Shown here: positions 10,609 to 20,880 of the stretch, in pieces
Layout of the letters: every line of letters begins with the position of its first letter
Numbering within the stretch: the stretch's first letter is position 1
Assembly (NCBI GenBank): GCA_039696685.1
Contig: CP155566.1
Span: forward strand, 1,736,001-1,800,000
DNA from: Vibrio sp. CDRSL-10 TSBA
GTDB taxonomy: Bacteria > Pseudomonadota > Gammaproteobacteria > Enterobacterales > Vibrionaceae
Direction of reading: 5' to 3'
DNA: 64,000 nt
Made by a program: the position numbers and the translations under genes
The notes under the pieces: generated by a model
What the model saw: only the letters and a program-made list of their open reading frames with translations
Databases searched by the model: none
Told to the model about the DNA's origin: nothing

Positions 10609-11151
10609 ATGAAAGACGTCAAGATACTAAGTTATTCAAAATCAAGAATTCTCATTATTGCTACAGCCTTTATCCTGCTCAGTGGCTGTTCAAACACACC
10701 GACAGCAAGTGAGGAAAACCTACCAACACTCAGTCATCAAGCTGAGCCGGTACAAGTCGAGGCAGAACAAAAAGAAGAAGCGCTGTTTGAGGTATTTAAT
10801 CAATGGCGCGGTGTGCCTTATCAACTGGGTGGGAAAACCAAGGATGGTATCGACTGCTCTGCTTTTGTACAGATAGCATTTCGCGATACATGGCAGCAAC
10901 ACCTGCCGCGCACCACTTATTCACAAAGCCGGCTTGGTGCAAAAATCGGTTACGCCCAAGCGCAATATGGCGATTTGGTATTTTTCAAGACGGCGCCACA
11001 AACCCGTCATGTCGGAGTCTATATCGGCAATAAGCGCTTTATGCACGCGTCTACTTCACAAGGCGTGATGATTTCCAGGCTGGATAATCCCTACTGGGCC
11101 TCAACATTCTGGCAATTTCGCCGGGTTGAAGCGGCCCCTCAGGTTAATTGA
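10609..11151 (+). CDS. NlpC/P60 family peptidoglycan-hydrolase lipoprotein
   Basis: Lipoprotein with a lipobox (LLSGC, Cys near residue 27) followed by an acidic linker and an NlpC/P60 catalytic domain. The catalytic Cys is in GIDCSAFVQIAF (about 83), the His in TRHVGVYIGNKRFMHAS (about 137), and the conserved LPRTTYSQ is near 99. 180 aa matches Spr/MepS-like endopeptidases, which cleave stem-peptide cross-links in the periplasm. It is transcribed divergently from the chemoreceptor. Confidence 0.87.
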   Translation: MKDVKILSYSKSRILIIATAFILLSGCSNTPTASEENLPTLSHQAEPVQVEAEQKEEALFEVFNQWRGVPYQLGGKTKDGIDCSAFVQIAFRDTWQQHLPRTTYSQSRLGAKIGYAQAQYGDLVFFKTAPQTRHVGVYIGNKRFMHASTSQGVMISRLDNPYWASTFWQFRRVEAAPQVN

Positions 11152-11164
11152 TTATCCCCGCCCT

Positions 11165-11506
11165 TTAATCATATTTACTGACTGCGGAGTCAAACAGGTT
11201 TTTGACCAGGGCAATGTATTCATCAAGGAATTCGATTTGTTCGTTGGTGGCAGGTTTCGCCCACACGCCGGCCAGAACTTCACCAAGGTCCTCAACCACT
11301 GAGTCGGCCTCTTTCAGCAGTTTAAAACGTACGCTGGAGTGAAGTTCAGGGTTCTGCTCAAAAATCGCCATGATATTGCTGGCAACCATATCCGTAATGA
11401 CATCTTCAACACTCTCTTTGCCTATGTCGCCATCACGTGTAAATACATCCATGTTCATGGCCAGATGTTCAATAAGGGCTAAATAACCATCGGTTTCTAC
11501 AACCAC
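11165..11506 (-). CDS. DUF3802 family protein
   Basis: Acidic 113-residue helical cytoplasmic protein. From memory it matches DUF3802, a small Vibrio-group family of unknown function. No motif suggests a biochemical role. It is convergent with the NlpC/P60 gene, 13 nt away. Confidence 0.7.
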   Translation of the reverse strand: MVVETDGYLALIEHLAMNMDVFTRDGDIGKESVEDVITDMVASNIMAIFEQNPELHSSVRFKLLKEADSVVEDLGEVLAGVWAKPATNEQIEFLDEYIALVKNLFDSAVSKYD

Positions 11507-11898
11507 TTTTCTTCTCCGCTTTAACGCTTGACCAGATATGATAATACCTGACTAATACTAAGCTATGTGCTCGTGTTTGCACAGTTCCGCCACCCGGATT
11601 ATTGATAACGAGCGTGTCATCTGCTCAGAAAGCAGACACAACTCTCGCTCTGTGTTGACAGCAGAAGACCATTTATCCTGAAGTAACAGTAGACTAAGGC
11701 GACATTATGCCACCGTATACCATCACAATGACGATAACTAGCGCTGTTAGCAATCCGCTTTCTTGATAAAAGTCACATTTATATGCACTAAGAGGAATGT
11801 CTTAGTAAGTGAATGAAATTCTGCGCATTCACGCTCTGAAATATTGCTAAAAGTCGCCTAAACTGGTTACAACAGGGTAACCGTATAGGAAAGAGATT
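11507..11898. other. 392-bp intergenic region
   Basis: Divergent spacer between DUF3802 and the fructosamine kinase gene. It contains small inverted repeats (TCTGCT/AGCAGA near 11620, CTAAG/CTTAG near 11790, GGTTAC/GTAACC near 11862) but no ORF with a convincing start. Promoters are presumably here; no clear -35/-10 pair stands out. Confidence 0.5.
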
Positions 11899-12766
11899 AT
11901 GTGGCAAGCGATCGCTCAGCAACTCTCAGATACTTTGATGTTCCAGTACGACATAACAGAAAAAGCGCGCCTGGATGGTGGCGACATTAACGAGTGCTAC
12001 ATGATCTCTGACGGCAGAGAAACGTTACTTTGTTAAACTCAACCAACGGGATTACCTGCCTCAGTACGAATTAGAAGCCGAAAACCTGCGTATACTTCGA
12101 GAAAGTGACACGGTGTTTGTCCCCGAGTTAGTCATGGTCGGCACCAGTAAAACCCACGCATTTATTATTCTCAATTATCTCGCCACCAAGCCGCTCGATG
12201 ACGCCGCGCACAGTTACCAGTTCGGCCAGCAACTGGCACGACTGCATCAATGGGGCGACCAAAAAGAGTATGGTTTCGATGTCGATAACTTTATCGGCAA
12301 TATTGTCCAGCCCAATCAATGGACGAAAAAATGGAACCACTTTTTTGCCGAACAACGCATCGGCTGGCAGTTGCAATTGCTCAGAGAGAAAGGCATTGAA
12401 CTGGTCAACATTGAGGAGTTCGTCGATCTGGTCACACAACGCTTAGCCAACCATCATCCCCGTCCCTCATTGCTGCATGGCGATTTGTGGAATGGCAATG
12501 TGGCTAACTCTGCGTTCGGCCCCATCTGTTTTGATCCTTCCTGCTATTGGGGCGACCGCGAATGTGATATTGCCATGACGGAGTTGTTTGGCGGATTCCA
12601 CGATGATTTCTATCGTGGTTATTACAGTGTACTGCCACAGGAAGCAGGTTATGAGCAGCGGCGTGATATCTATAACCTCTATCACCTGCTCAATCACACC
12701 AACCATTTTGGCGGACAATTTTTGGATCAGGCCGATCAGCAGGTTAAACGTATCCTGTCATTGTGA
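11899..12766 (+). CDS. Fructosamine kinase family protein (one frameshift in this sequence)
   Basis: Ketosamine-3-kinase-like phosphotransferase related to YniA/FN3K, which phosphorylates protein- or amino-acid-bound sugars so that they decompose. The ATG at 11899 follows AGGAAAGAG. The N-terminal part is separated from the rest by one extra A in AAA 12020-12022: GRERYFVKLNQRDYLPQYE is restored by removing it. The kinase catalytic loop LLHGDLWNGNVA (H, D, N) and FDPSCYWGDRECDIAM metal site are intact. The corrected length of 288 aa is exactly family size. Confidence 0.87.
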
Positions 12767-12947
12767 TGATTTATTGTCTTAACGCATACTTTGCACTGAA
12801 ATTTCAGCGAAAGCAGATGAAATATGGCTGCGTAGCCGATAAGGGGCTTATTATTAACACATGAGCCAAGCGATTCTCGCTCAACCTTTTTGCTGAAGTG
12901 ACTGGGGCGTTATCCCGGATTGACTTTACCTGTGCGAGGAACAAACC

Positions 12948-13152
12948 ATGAAAGAGTTCACTGAAAAAACCGTCATATGTCCCCATTGCGGGCACTCGGT
13001 CCGCATCGAAACTTGATGCTTCGAATGGCAGTCAGGAGTTTTATGATGACTGCCCGGCCTGCTGTAATACCATGCACCTGAATATGATGGTGGATGATCT
13101 GCAGGATACGATTGAACTGACAGTCGATGCAGACGACGAACAGATATTCTGA
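12948..13152 (+). CDS. CPXCG-motif cysteine-rich small protein (one frameshift in this sequence)
   Basis: About 67 aa. It starts MKEFTEKTVICPHCGHSVRIE and, after removing one A from AAA 13009-13011, continues LDASNGSQEFYDDCPACCN and ends ...DADDEQIF. The two Cys pairs (CPHC and CPACC) suggest a small zinc ribbon. CPXCG proteins of this length are widespread in proteobacteria, and their function is unknown. As written, only the first 23 residues would be translated. Confidence 0.8.
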
Positions 13153-13230
13153 TCAGGCCGTGCGCCGATACAACAGGTAACGAGACTGGTTAACGGCACT
13201 AAGTCACGCCACCAGATCATGCTGTATGAC

Positions 13231-13255
13231 AGCCACTGATGTTGCATCAGTGGCT
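13231..13255. other. Strong hairpin downstream of the CPXCG gene
   Basis: AGCCACTGAT / ATCAGTGGCT, a perfect 10-bp stem with a GTTGC loop. No U-tract follows, so it may be a processing or Rho-dependent end rather than an intrinsic terminator. Confidence 0.55.
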
Positions 13256-13316
13256 ACAGCTTCAGGCGGCTGGAATTCATTTTAATATTTCAGCTCACCT
13301 CATACTGCTCCCGGCA

Positions 13317-13925
13317 TCAGGCGCGGGCCGCTAAAACACGCTCGACAGTATCAACAATTGCCTGAGTCTGCGGATCAAACTCTACATTAATTTTGTCCCC
13401 GACCTGACGCGTGCCGAACAGGGTACGCTGCATGGTTTCAGGAATAAGATGGACGTTGAAACGGTTATCTTTCACTTCACCAATCGTCAGTGAACATCCG
13501 TCCAGGCCAATGTACCCTTTAGCTAACACGTACTTCATATGCTGCTGTGGCAGCTCAAACCAGATGGTTTTGTTGTTTGGTGAGTCAATGATCTCAACAA
13601 TGGTGCCCACTTCACTGATGTGACCAGACATATGATGACCACCGATTTCATCGCCAAATTTAGCCGCGCGTTCGATATTCACCTCAGCACCGACCTCAAT
13701 AGCACCGAGATTAGTCAGGCGCAGCGTCTCCTGCATCAGGTCAAAGGAAACCTCTTCACCGTCGATTTTCGTAACCGTCAGACAACAACCATTGTGAGCG
13801 ACAGAAGCACCTATCGTCAGCCCCTGTCCCAGTGCAGCAGGGAGCTGCAAAACGTGAGTCTGAAATTTCTCTTTTTTCTCGATGGTCACAACTTTTGCTG
13901 TGCCTTGCACAATACCTGTAAACAT
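13317..13925 (-). CDS. ribE: Riboflavin synthase alpha chain
   Basis: Dismutates two 6,7-dimethyl-8-ribityllumazines to riboflavin. The start [12 protein letters not shown] is the canonical N-terminus. The internal duplication typical of the enzyme is visible: [11 protein letters not shown] (first lumazine-binding half) and [12 protein letters not shown] (second half), plus GGHHMSGH. The length of 202 aa is a little below the usual 210-220. It is divergent from norM, an arrangement known in Vibrio. No FMN riboswitch is recognisable in the 128-bp spacer. Confidence 0.93.
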   Translation of the reverse strand: MFTGIVQGTAKVVTIEKKEKFQTHVLQLPAALGQGLTIGASVAHNGCCLTVTKIDGEEVSFDLMQETLRLTNLGAIEVGAEVNIERAAKFGDEIGGHHMSGHISEVGTIVEIIDSPNNKTIWFELPQQHMKYVLAKGYIGLDGCSLTIGEVKDNRFNVHLIPETMQRTLFGTRQVGDKINVEFDPQTQAIVDTVERVLAARA

Positions 13926-14053
13926 TTTGTGATTCCGACAGTTTTTCGTGGTGCTTAGTGTGACATTTCTTTATCATTCTCTCCAGCATCAAAACGTCTT
14001 TTGTTGCACCGAAAAACCACTGATCGCGTGATCATCTGACTGCGGAGAAATTT

Positions 14054-15425
14054 GTGCATTTACATAAACAAGAAGCCTCAACGCTGATCAAACTGGCGAC
14101 GCCGGTGCTGATCGCTTCTGTCGCACAAACCGGTATGGGCTTTGTCGATACCGTGATGGCCGGCGGCGTGAGCGCGATCGATATGGCCGCAGTGTCGATC
14201 GCCGCCAGTATCTGGCTGCCTTCGATCCTGTTCGGAGTCGGCTTGTTAATGGCACTGGTTCCTGTCGTTGCTCAGTTGAATGGTTCCGGTAAACAAAGCA
14301 AGATTCCGTTTGAAATCCATCAGGGCTGTGCAATGGCACTGCTGGTTTCGGTGCCTATTATTCTGGTGCTGTTACAAACCGAAGCCATATTGGGGCTGAT
14401 GGATGTCGAAACCCTGATGCAGGAAAAAACCATCGGTTATATGCATGCCGTGGTGTTTGCCGTGCCCGCTTTTCTGCTGTTCCAGGCTCTGCGCAGCTAT
14501 ACCGACGGCATGTCACTGACCAAACCAGCCATGGTCATCGGTTTCCTCGGCCTGCTGTTTAATATTCCGCTCAACTGGATATTTGTGTACGGTAAATTTG
14601 GCATGCCAGCAATGGGTGGTGTCGGCTGTGGTGTGGCAACCATGATTGTCTACTGGCTGATGTTTTTCATGCTGCTGTTTTATGTCATCACGTCACAGCG
14701 TCTGGCGCATATCAAACTGTTTGAGACCTTCCACAAACCGGACTGGAAAGCACAAGTGCGCTTGTTGCGTCTTGGGTTTCCCGGTGGCTGCCGCACTGTT
14801 TTTCGAAGTGACCCTGTTTGCGGTGGTGGCGCTGCTGGTTGCGCCATTGGGTTCATTAGTGGTTGCGGCTCACCAGGTTGCCCTTAACTTTTCTTCGCTG
14901 ATCTTTATGCTGCCAATGAGCATTGGGGCGGCGGTATCCATTCGGGTCGGTCATACGCTGGGCGAAGAAGATTCGCAAGGCGCCGCGATTGCCTCTAACG
15001 TAGGTTTGATAGTCGGCGTCGGCACTGCGGTCATCACAGCCGCTCTGACCGTGATGTTTCGTGAACACGTGGCGCTGCTCTACACCGATAACCCGGAAGT
15101 GGTCAGCCTGGCGATGACTCTATTGCTGTTTGCTGCATTTTATCAGATGGTGGATGCGGTTCAGGTCATTGCCGCCGGAGCCCTGCGTGGTTACAAGGAC
15201 ATGGCAGCGATCTTTAACCGAACCTTTATTGCCTACTGGATTTTGGGCCTGCCTGCGGGCTACATCCTGGCCATGACGGATTGGATAGTCGAGCCGCTTG
15301 GAGCAAAAGGTTTCTGGATTGGCTTTATTGTCGGTCTGAGTTCTGCGGCTGTGATGCTGGGGCAACGTCTCTACTGGATGCAAAAACAGGACGAAGAGCT
15401 GCATATGCAGTTCGCATCCCGATAA
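14054..15425 (+). CDS. norM: MATE multidrug efflux pump NorM (one frameshift in this sequence)
   Basis: Na+-coupled multidrug exporter with twelve hydrophobic segments. It starts at GTG 14054 behind CGGAGA. MHLHKQEASTLIKLATPVLIASVAQTGMGFVDTVMAG is the family N-terminus. The frame is broken at CCC 14780-14782: removing one C gives LRLGFPVAAALFFEVTLFAVVALLVAPLG, a standard MATE segment, and a total of about 456 aa, the NorM length. A strong terminator follows the stop. Confidence 0.9.
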
Positions 15426-15473
15426 ATGTTAAGATCATCGCCGTTTTGCTCCAGATAAGCGCGATAAACGTAC

Positions 15474-15501
15474 AAAGGTCAGCAAAATGCTGACCTTTTT
15501 T
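15474..15501 (+). terminator. norM terminator
   Basis: AAAGGTCAGC / GCTGACCTTT stem with an AAAAT loop, followed by a T-run. Confidence 0.85.
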
Positions 15502-15580
15502 GTATTCTGCTCATCTACTTTTTATCTGTGGTAGCCCAAAATCAGGTTACTGACACAGAGTGAATTTAAACGGAGACGCT

Positions 15581-16576
15581 GTGCGCATACTGATTGTCAT
15601 TCTAGGTGCGGTTATGCTGTCGGCTTGTGACCAGGCGCCAGCACTGAACGATTTCAACGAATATCTGACCCGGATTGCCAATGTTCAGGATACAGATGCT
15701 CTGCCGGCCCCTGACGAGCAGTTACAACGTCTGCCCGAGAAACGTGACGTGACTTTGCCTGTCGAATCCCTCACCATAGGTCTGCTCGACAGCTATGAAC
15801 TGAGAAAATGCGATCTGTTCAACCTGATTGCTCAACGCAATTCCGTGCTGGGTAAAGTACAAGACGGGTTTCATCGTTTCGATTACGAGGTGCAACTGCT
15901 GCAGGGGCTGACCCGCTGCACAGCGAACCCGGACATATCGGCCAAACTGCAAAAGCAGCTCAGTGATATCGAAACCAGTAAACGACATGATTTGCCGCTG
16001 CATTGGTACAATTTACTCTACAGCAGTAACGCAATGCGGTCGCAATTATCCAGTCATCGCTGGCTGGACAACGGCTGGGATGTCAGTCAGATTACCCGGG
16101 CATTGGACGCAATGGCGCAGATACAACAAGCCCTGACCAGTCAACAGCTAGCCATTAATCTGCCCAGACTGACACCGTTTCAGGAAGTTCTCGACAAACA
16201 ACCGCTGCTCGGCGATCTCAAGTATTCACTCGATAACGCAACACTGTGGCTGCTAACCATCCATCGCCAACTGGCTGACAACGATCAGCAGATTATCTGC
16301 GGGCCAAACAGAAACCAGACCAAGTTGACCTATCTGCGTAATGTGTTCCAGTCCTATTATGTGGAAAAGATTCAGCCCTACCTCGCCCGGCTGGACGCCC
16401 TTTACCTGCAACTTGCGCCATCATTGCATATGTTTGAGCAGCAAGAGCCTTCCCGCTACCATTTTGCGATTGAAGAAAGTCATCAGGCATTTCGTGACGC
16501 CACGCGCCAGCATATGCAGTACTGGCAGCAGTTGTTTCAGCGCTGCTCAGTGCAAGTGGGCAACAAGGTTCAATAA
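15581..16576 (+). CDS. DUF3080 family lipoprotein
   Basis: About 331 aa from GTG 15581, chosen because CGGAGA lies 6-8 nt upstream; an in-frame GTG at 15560 lacks a site. The hydrophobic N-terminus ends in a lipobox (LSAC near residue 14), so the protein is probably a lipid-anchored envelope protein. The rest is mostly helical without recognisable catalytic motifs and resembles DUF3080, found in Vibrio and relatives. Function unknown. Confidence 0.75.
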   Translation: MRILIVILGAVMLSACDQAPALNDFNEYLTRIANVQDTDALPAPDEQLQRLPEKRDVTLPVESLTIGLLDSYELRKCDLFNLIAQRNSVLGKVQDGFHRFDYEVQLLQGLTRCTANPDISAKLQKQLSDIETSKRHDLPLHWYNLLYSSNAMRSQLSSHRWLDNGWDVSQITRALDAMAQIQQALTSQQLAINLPRLTPFQEVLDKQPLLGDLKYSLDNATLWLLTIHRQLADNDQQIICGPNRNQTKLTYLRNVFQSYYVEKIQPYLARLDALYLQLAPSLHMFEQQEPSRYHFAIEESHQAFRDATRQHMQYWQQLFQRCSVQVGNKVQ

Positions 16577-16604
16577 ATCTACGCCAGAAAAATAAGCCGA
16601 CGCC

Positions 16605-16658
16605 ACAACGTAACAGATGGAAACAAAGTAACAGATGCCAACAAAGTAACAGATGTCG
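16605..16658. repeat. 18-bp tandem repeat, three copies
   Basis: Unit ACAAAGTAACAGATGCCA at 16605 (variant), 16623 and 16641, in the gap between the convergent DUF3080 and DNA ligase genes. Confidence 0.85.
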
Positions 16659-16695
16659 AATCACTCAAAGATGCCTGGTCGGTCAGTCTCACTCT

Positions 16696-17544
16696 TTAAT
16701 CTGTGCGGCGCACACGCACAAAACGGGCAAAACGCGGCTTGCCCTGCGAGGTCAGACCGTTAAAGCGATACGTAACCACACTGCCAATTTGCGGCGGACT
16801 GTGGCGCTGCTCATCACTAAACCCGCTGCCGATAGCAAATTCAGTTCCGTCTGAGTTTCTCACCAACACTGCGCCCATCATGCCCTGATATTTGCCTTTA
16901 CCGGGACGATAGCCAATGACCTGTGCTTCCGCATCCTGATGCTGCTTGAGTTTAATTAAATCATCGCTGCGCCCGGGCCGGTACAAGGCGCTGATTTTAC
17001 GTAGCATAATACCTTCACCGTCAGCACCGGACAGACGTTCAAGCTGTTTCATCAGGGCGTCACGGGACTTGATCGCCTGATGTTCCACATAATCGATATG
17101 AGTGGCATCGATTTGCTCAACCAGTTCAATCAAACTTTGATAACGTTGCCGGTAATCCCCGCTGGCGCGCGGCAAATCAAACAACATAAAGCGAATTTGC
17201 TGCCAGGCCTCATCAGACGGCGTTTGGTCCAGGACTGTCTGCTGCACCAGCGCAAAATGGCCGCGTCCGGCCCATAATTCACCTTCCAGCGCATGTTCAG
17301 GCAGTACACGGGTGAACCACAACGGAGCATGAATCGGATGACCGGTTCGGGTGAGGAGCTGAGTTCCGTTCCAGACAGCACGAATTCCGTCCAGTTTTTC
17401 ACTCGCCCAGTAATCTGCGAGATCTAACTCGTCATAGTAACTGTTGGCTTCGACTACGGCCACAAAGGGCTGCGGTAAGGTTTGCGCTTCCACTGAGGCC
17501 GGGACTAACAAACTTAGTGCCAGCCAGGTTGTTTTTGAGGGCAT
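16696..17544 (-). CDS. ATP-dependent DNA ligase with signal peptide (Lig E type)
   Basis: About 282 aa. It begins with an apparent signal peptide (MPSKTTWLALSLLVPASVEAQ), so it is probably exported to the periplasm. The nucleotidyltransferase motif I is ASEKLDGIRAVW (Lys nucleophile near residue 48). ELWAGRG, DGEGIMLRK and DLIKLKQHQDAEAQVIGY are motifs III to V, and an OB-fold domain follows. The start at 17544 has AGGAG at the right distance. Small exported ATP ligases are known in Vibrio and Neisseria and are suspected to act on extracellular or incoming DNA. No partner gene lies next to it. Confidence 0.88.
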   Translation of the reverse strand: MPSKTTWLALSLLVPASVEAQTLPQPFVAVVEANSYYDELDLADYWASEKLDGIRAVWNGTQLLTRTGHPIHAPLWFTRVLPEHALEGELWAGRGHFALVQQTVLDQTPSDEAWQQIRFMLFDLPRASGDYRQRYQSLIELVEQIDATHIDYVEHQAIKSRDALMKQLERLSGADGEGIMLRKISALYRPGRSDDLIKLKQHQDAEAQVIGYRPGKGKYQGMMGAVLVRNSDGTEFAIGSGFSDEQRHSPPQIGSVVTYRFNGLTSQGKPRFARFVRVRRTD

Positions 17545-17695
17545 GAGGTTCACTCCTTTTTCGCGGGTTTACCTCATTATTCAAATCACCGGAAACGTCA
17601 GGCCACAGCGCGGGCAAAGCAATACGGCGCACAGCATGAGCAAAGCGCGTCACTGCTGTCGTGCTGGTGTGGCGGGCTGCGAGTCATCGCACGTT

Positions 17696-18526
17696 TTACT
17701 GGTTTTGAATATGTAGCCGGCCTGCGCTGACGCCCATTTCGTAGCCGCGATCGAGGAGCGGCTTTTTCATCGTCAGTCGCTTAACTGCAAATGTCTCAGG
17801 CGGCGCAATCACCTGAATACGCGCGTCTTTAGGCGGATTATGAATAAACTCCAGCGCACCATTATATTTTTCAGCGCGATGAATGATGGAATGGGCAACT
17901 TCAGGATAGCGGGCAAACAGACGTTTCATCATCCACTCGCTTTTCGGTTTACGCATCTGATAACTGAGCGGGTGTGACAGGATCACCGTGATGTCGCGCG
18001 CGCCACGACGATAGGCCTCTTTGACCGGAATCGAATCAGCAACACCGCCATCGGTATAGCAGCTGCCGGAAAAACAAGGCGTGTTGCGGTATACCAAAGG
18101 CAGCGCTGAAGTGGCTTCAATCGCTGTCACAAAGTTATCGCGTGTCACCTGATAGTAATCGGCTTTGCCGGTGCTGATATTGGTCGCGGCCGCGAAAAAG
18201 GGGATCGACGAAAACAAGCGATCTTCATCAATCGGATAAAGACGATTGGCTTCGTCAATCAGCCAGCGCACATCAACCAGGTTACCGCCCTGAAGAAAGC
18301 GGCGCGGATTGTAGAATGTTTTACTGGTCGCCAGTTGCGTGATGACCTGATAGCTGCGCAGCGGCTGGTGAGACAAATAGCCGACCAGATTCGAGGCTCC
18401 GGCCGACACCCCCATCACAAAATCGTAGGGGCGATAATCGCTGTCCATAAAGGAATCGAGCACACCGCTGGCAAAAATACCGCGCATTGCTCCGCCTTCC
18501 ACCACTAAAGCCTTTTGATCTGCCAT
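17696..18526 (-). CDS. Patatin-like phospholipase family protein
   Basis: 276 aa with a complete patatin catalytic set: oxyanion loop GGAMRGIFASGVL (residues 11-23), nucleophile serine in MGVSAGASN (about 41) and the aspartate of DGGVADSIPV (about 158). There is no signal peptide, so it acts in the cytoplasm or is secreted by a dedicated route. The start at 18526 has AAGGA at 7 nt. It resembles the YjjU-type bacterial patatins. Substrate unknown. Confidence 0.87.
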   Translation of the reverse strand: MADQKALVVEGGAMRGIFASGVLDSFMDSDYRPYDFVMGVSAGASNLVGYLSHQPLRSYQVITQLATSKTFYNPRRFLQGGNLVDVRWLIDEANRLYPIDEDRLFSSIPFFAAATNISTGKADYYQVTRDNFVTAIEATSALPLVYRNTPCFSGSCYTDGGVADSIPVKEAYRRGARDITVILSHPLSYQMRKPKSEWMMKRLFARYPEVAHSIIHRAEKYNGALEFIHNPPKDARIQVIAPPETFAVKRLTMKKPLLDRGYEMGVSAGRLHIQNQ

Positions 18527-18656
18527 GACTTATCCTTCTCTGTTTTTTGTTATCAGATCAAGGATAAGTGGTCACAGGTTTAACGCCAAATGGGTTTTAG
18601 TTATTAATCAGATAGGTGGTTTATATACAAACCTGCGAACATCGCACGGTAGTCTA

Positions 18657-18726
18657 TTTAATCCGCAGAATTTAGATTAATTAATCCACAGAAGTTCGTT
18701 TAATTAGTCCACATAAGTTACTTTGA
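18657..18726. repeat. Degenerate AT-rich tandem repeat downstream of the ferric reductase gene
   Basis: Three related units of about 25 bp (cores TTTAATCCGCAGAA, TTAATCCACAGAAG, TTAGTCCACATAAG) lie between the patatin promoter and the reductase stop codon. No function is apparent. Confidence 0.6.
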
Positions 18727-19530
18727 TTAATCGAGCTGAGTAATGTCGAGTGGCGTACAGTGTTTATTGGTGTCCAGACGCGGGCAATCGGCACACAATG
18801 CCCGCCCCTCACATTTGTAAACCAAGCAACAACTGGTACGCACCAGCTTGACCTTGCCTGATTCCTCATCCAGTTTGAGGCTGCTGAGGTGTTTATCCGG
18901 TAACCCAAACGCCTCCAGCCACAGTCTGGCTTGGGCGACGATATCCTGATTGGTGTAAGCCGGCCGGATTTGCTGCAGCCTGATCAGGCAATTAAGCAGT
19001 GAGTCAGCCAAAAGATGCTGAGTAAAGCCGGGACGAATACGGACCGTTTCGTTGAGTTCAAGCCGATACTGTTCAAACAGGTGGTTGAGTTGCGTTGCCG
19101 CCTGACGAATCAGATTGACCCGACGCCCGCTTTGCCACGCATGCGGTTCAAAGCTGAACCCGGCCACAAACAGAGGTTGCCGATACTGGGCGATACGCGT
19201 CATATCCGGTAATTTTTTCGCGCTGTAGATAGCAATGAACGATAAAAATATCGGTTGCCAGCACAGCAGCCCCCAGGTTCGGGTCAGCCAGAATGCCTGA
19301 CCCGCTGCCGGTGTTGCCTGACTGATTTCGTCAAAGATCGCCGCCATCACCACACTGTTATCCTGTCCGGGCACTATCGCATCGCGCTGTGTATCCACAG
19401 CAGAGACCTCGCCATGCAGGTACGGGGTGATTTTCTGCGCATAGTGAAACAGAGCTTCAAACGCTTGCAGGTTCGCGTTTGCTTCAGGTAGTTGCTGAGA
19501 GTGAGATTGCTGTTCGGTTGCCGGGGTCAC
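18727..19530 (-). CDS. Siderophore ferric-iron reductase (FhuF-like)
   Basis: 267 aa. The C-terminal cysteine cluster CCLVYKCEGRALCADCP matches the C-C-x10-C-x2-C pattern that binds a [2Fe-2S] cluster in FhuF-type proteins. These reduce ferric siderophores in the cytoplasm to release iron. The N-terminal half is variable, as in the family. A Fur-like box sits 60-80 bp upstream, and the TonB2 operon lies just behind it on the same strand, consistent with iron-starvation control. Confidence 0.8.
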   Translation of the reverse strand: MTPATEQQSHSQQLPEANANLQAFEALFHYAQKITPYLHGEVSAVDTQRDAIVPGQDNSVVMAAIFDEISQATPAAGQAFWLTRTWGLLCWQPIFLSFIAIYSAKKLPDMTRIAQYRQPLFVAGFSFEPHAWQSGRRVNLIRQAATQLNHLFEQYRLELNETVRIRPGFTQHLLADSLLNCLIRLQQIRPAYTNQDIVAQARLWLEAFGLPDKHLSSLKLDEESGKVKLVRTSCCLVYKCEGRALCADCPRLDTNKHCTPLDITQLD

Positions 19531-19591
19531 GTTGTTGTCTTTTTGATTGTTGACTCTTTTATCGTAAGGATACGTATAATCATTCGCAGTT

Positions 19592-19610
19592 GCAAATGAT
19601 TATCATAGCG
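19592..19610 (-). promoter_or_regulatory. Putative Fur box upstream of the ferric reductase gene
   Basis: GCAAATGATTATCATAGCG contains the core AATGATTATCAT and matches about 12 of 19 positions of the consensus GATAATGATAATCATTATC. It lies about 60 bp before the start codon. Confidence 0.6.
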
Positions 19611-19657
19611 ATAAGGTCAGCAAATGACAGTTAATTCCGGACGGGACAAAAGCAGAT

Positions 19658-19687
19658 AAAAAAAGACCTCTCAGAGGAGGTCTTTTT
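19658..19687. terminator. Terminator of the TonB2 operon
   Basis: GACCTCCTCTGAGAGGTC on the minus strand with T/A runs on both sides, 13 nt after the last gene of the operon. Confidence 0.8.
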
Positions 19688-19700
19688 CATCATTTTGCTA

Positions 19701-20880
19701 TTACGATGTGCGCTGGTCTTGAATCTTGCGTAATTGAGACAAGTACTTAATCCAGCCTTCCGCTTCTTTTGACGGGTCGATGTTATTGGCCTTTTTGGCC
19801 TGAATCAACGCATCTTCAAGCTGGTTCAGCTTGTACAGGGCACGGGTTTCTGGCAAGTGCAACCTGTGACTGACGATCTTTCTCTTTCACTTTATCCAGT
19901 TCAACCAGAGCTTCACGGTACTGACCTTGCTGGTTAAGCAACTGGGCCACGTTCCAGTGATATTTCTGGTTAAAGCGCGCTGCCAGTGTCCAGGTTGAAA
20001 TCGCCTGATCCCACTCTTTAGCACGTTGCCAGTAGAAAGCACGTTCAGTGATCAGCTGGATGTCACTGTCCGCATCATCGAGCATTTCCAGCACTTGTGC
20101 CGCACGCTCAGGCACGCCGTTTTGAGCATACAACTGGGCAAGCAGACGCAGATCCTGCTGGCTCAGATTAATACCCTGCAGTTTCGCCAGACCCAGACTG
20201 CTCAACGCGTCACGCTTCTGACCAGTGCGCAGCTCAAGACTGACTAACTGTAGCCACCAGTTGCTTTTTTCCGGCTCGAGTGCCAGCAAACGCTTAATGG
20301 TTGGAATCGCTGGTTTCCAGCGCTCAAGTTGCAGCTGAGCACCCAGCTTAACCGACAGCGGGGTCACTTCATCCGGACGACGGAATTTCTCATATTGCGC
20401 GATAGCGTCCAGCGACTTCTGCCACTGCTCAGACTGATAATGAATCTGGCCGATACGCAGCCACAGTTCATACGCATTCTGATCTTTTGGTACCGCTTTG
20501 ACCAGTTGATAGTAATGAGGAAGCGCCTTGGCATACTGGTGATCGACCAACAGCAGATCGGCCAGCATTTTACGGGTTGTCCAGGCTTGATCATCGGCCA
20601 GCTCACCGCTGCTCACCGCTTGTTGCAGTGATTTTAGCGCAGGCTGTAACTGCTCGTTTTGCCAGTAGAACACGCCCAGCATACGAGCCAGATACGCTTT
20701 ATCATACGCACGCGATACTTCCGCATCCTTGAGCGTACTGATAGCTTCACTAAGCTTGTCATTTTGTGCCAGCTGATTGGCCTTCATGGCTTTGTTGGCG
20801 GCATACTGGCTTAATTCTGCCGCGACGCTCCACGATGCCGAGCTCATCAGCAGTAAGCAGACGATTAATCGTTTCATCAT
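19701..20880 (-). CDS. TPR-repeat protein of the TonB2 operon (one frameshift in this sequence)
   Basis: Exported protein (N-terminal signal peptide ending near AELSQ) with several tetratricopeptide-like helical repeats, such as AKALPHYYQLVKAVPKDQNA. It is the last gene of the six-gene TonB2 operon and overlaps tonB2 by 4 nt. The frame breaks at GGG 19844-19846: removing one base restores ARNRALYKLNQLEDALIQAKK and the gene then ends ...KIQDQRTS at 19701, about 392 aa. Its role is presumably as a periplasmic accessory to TonB2-TtpC energy transfer; this is inference from context. Confidence 0.83.

Noticed and set aside
13926..14053. FMN riboswitch upstream of riboflavin synthase
   Set aside because: The 128-bp spacer lacks the conserved RFN elements and is too short once the norM promoter is allowed for.
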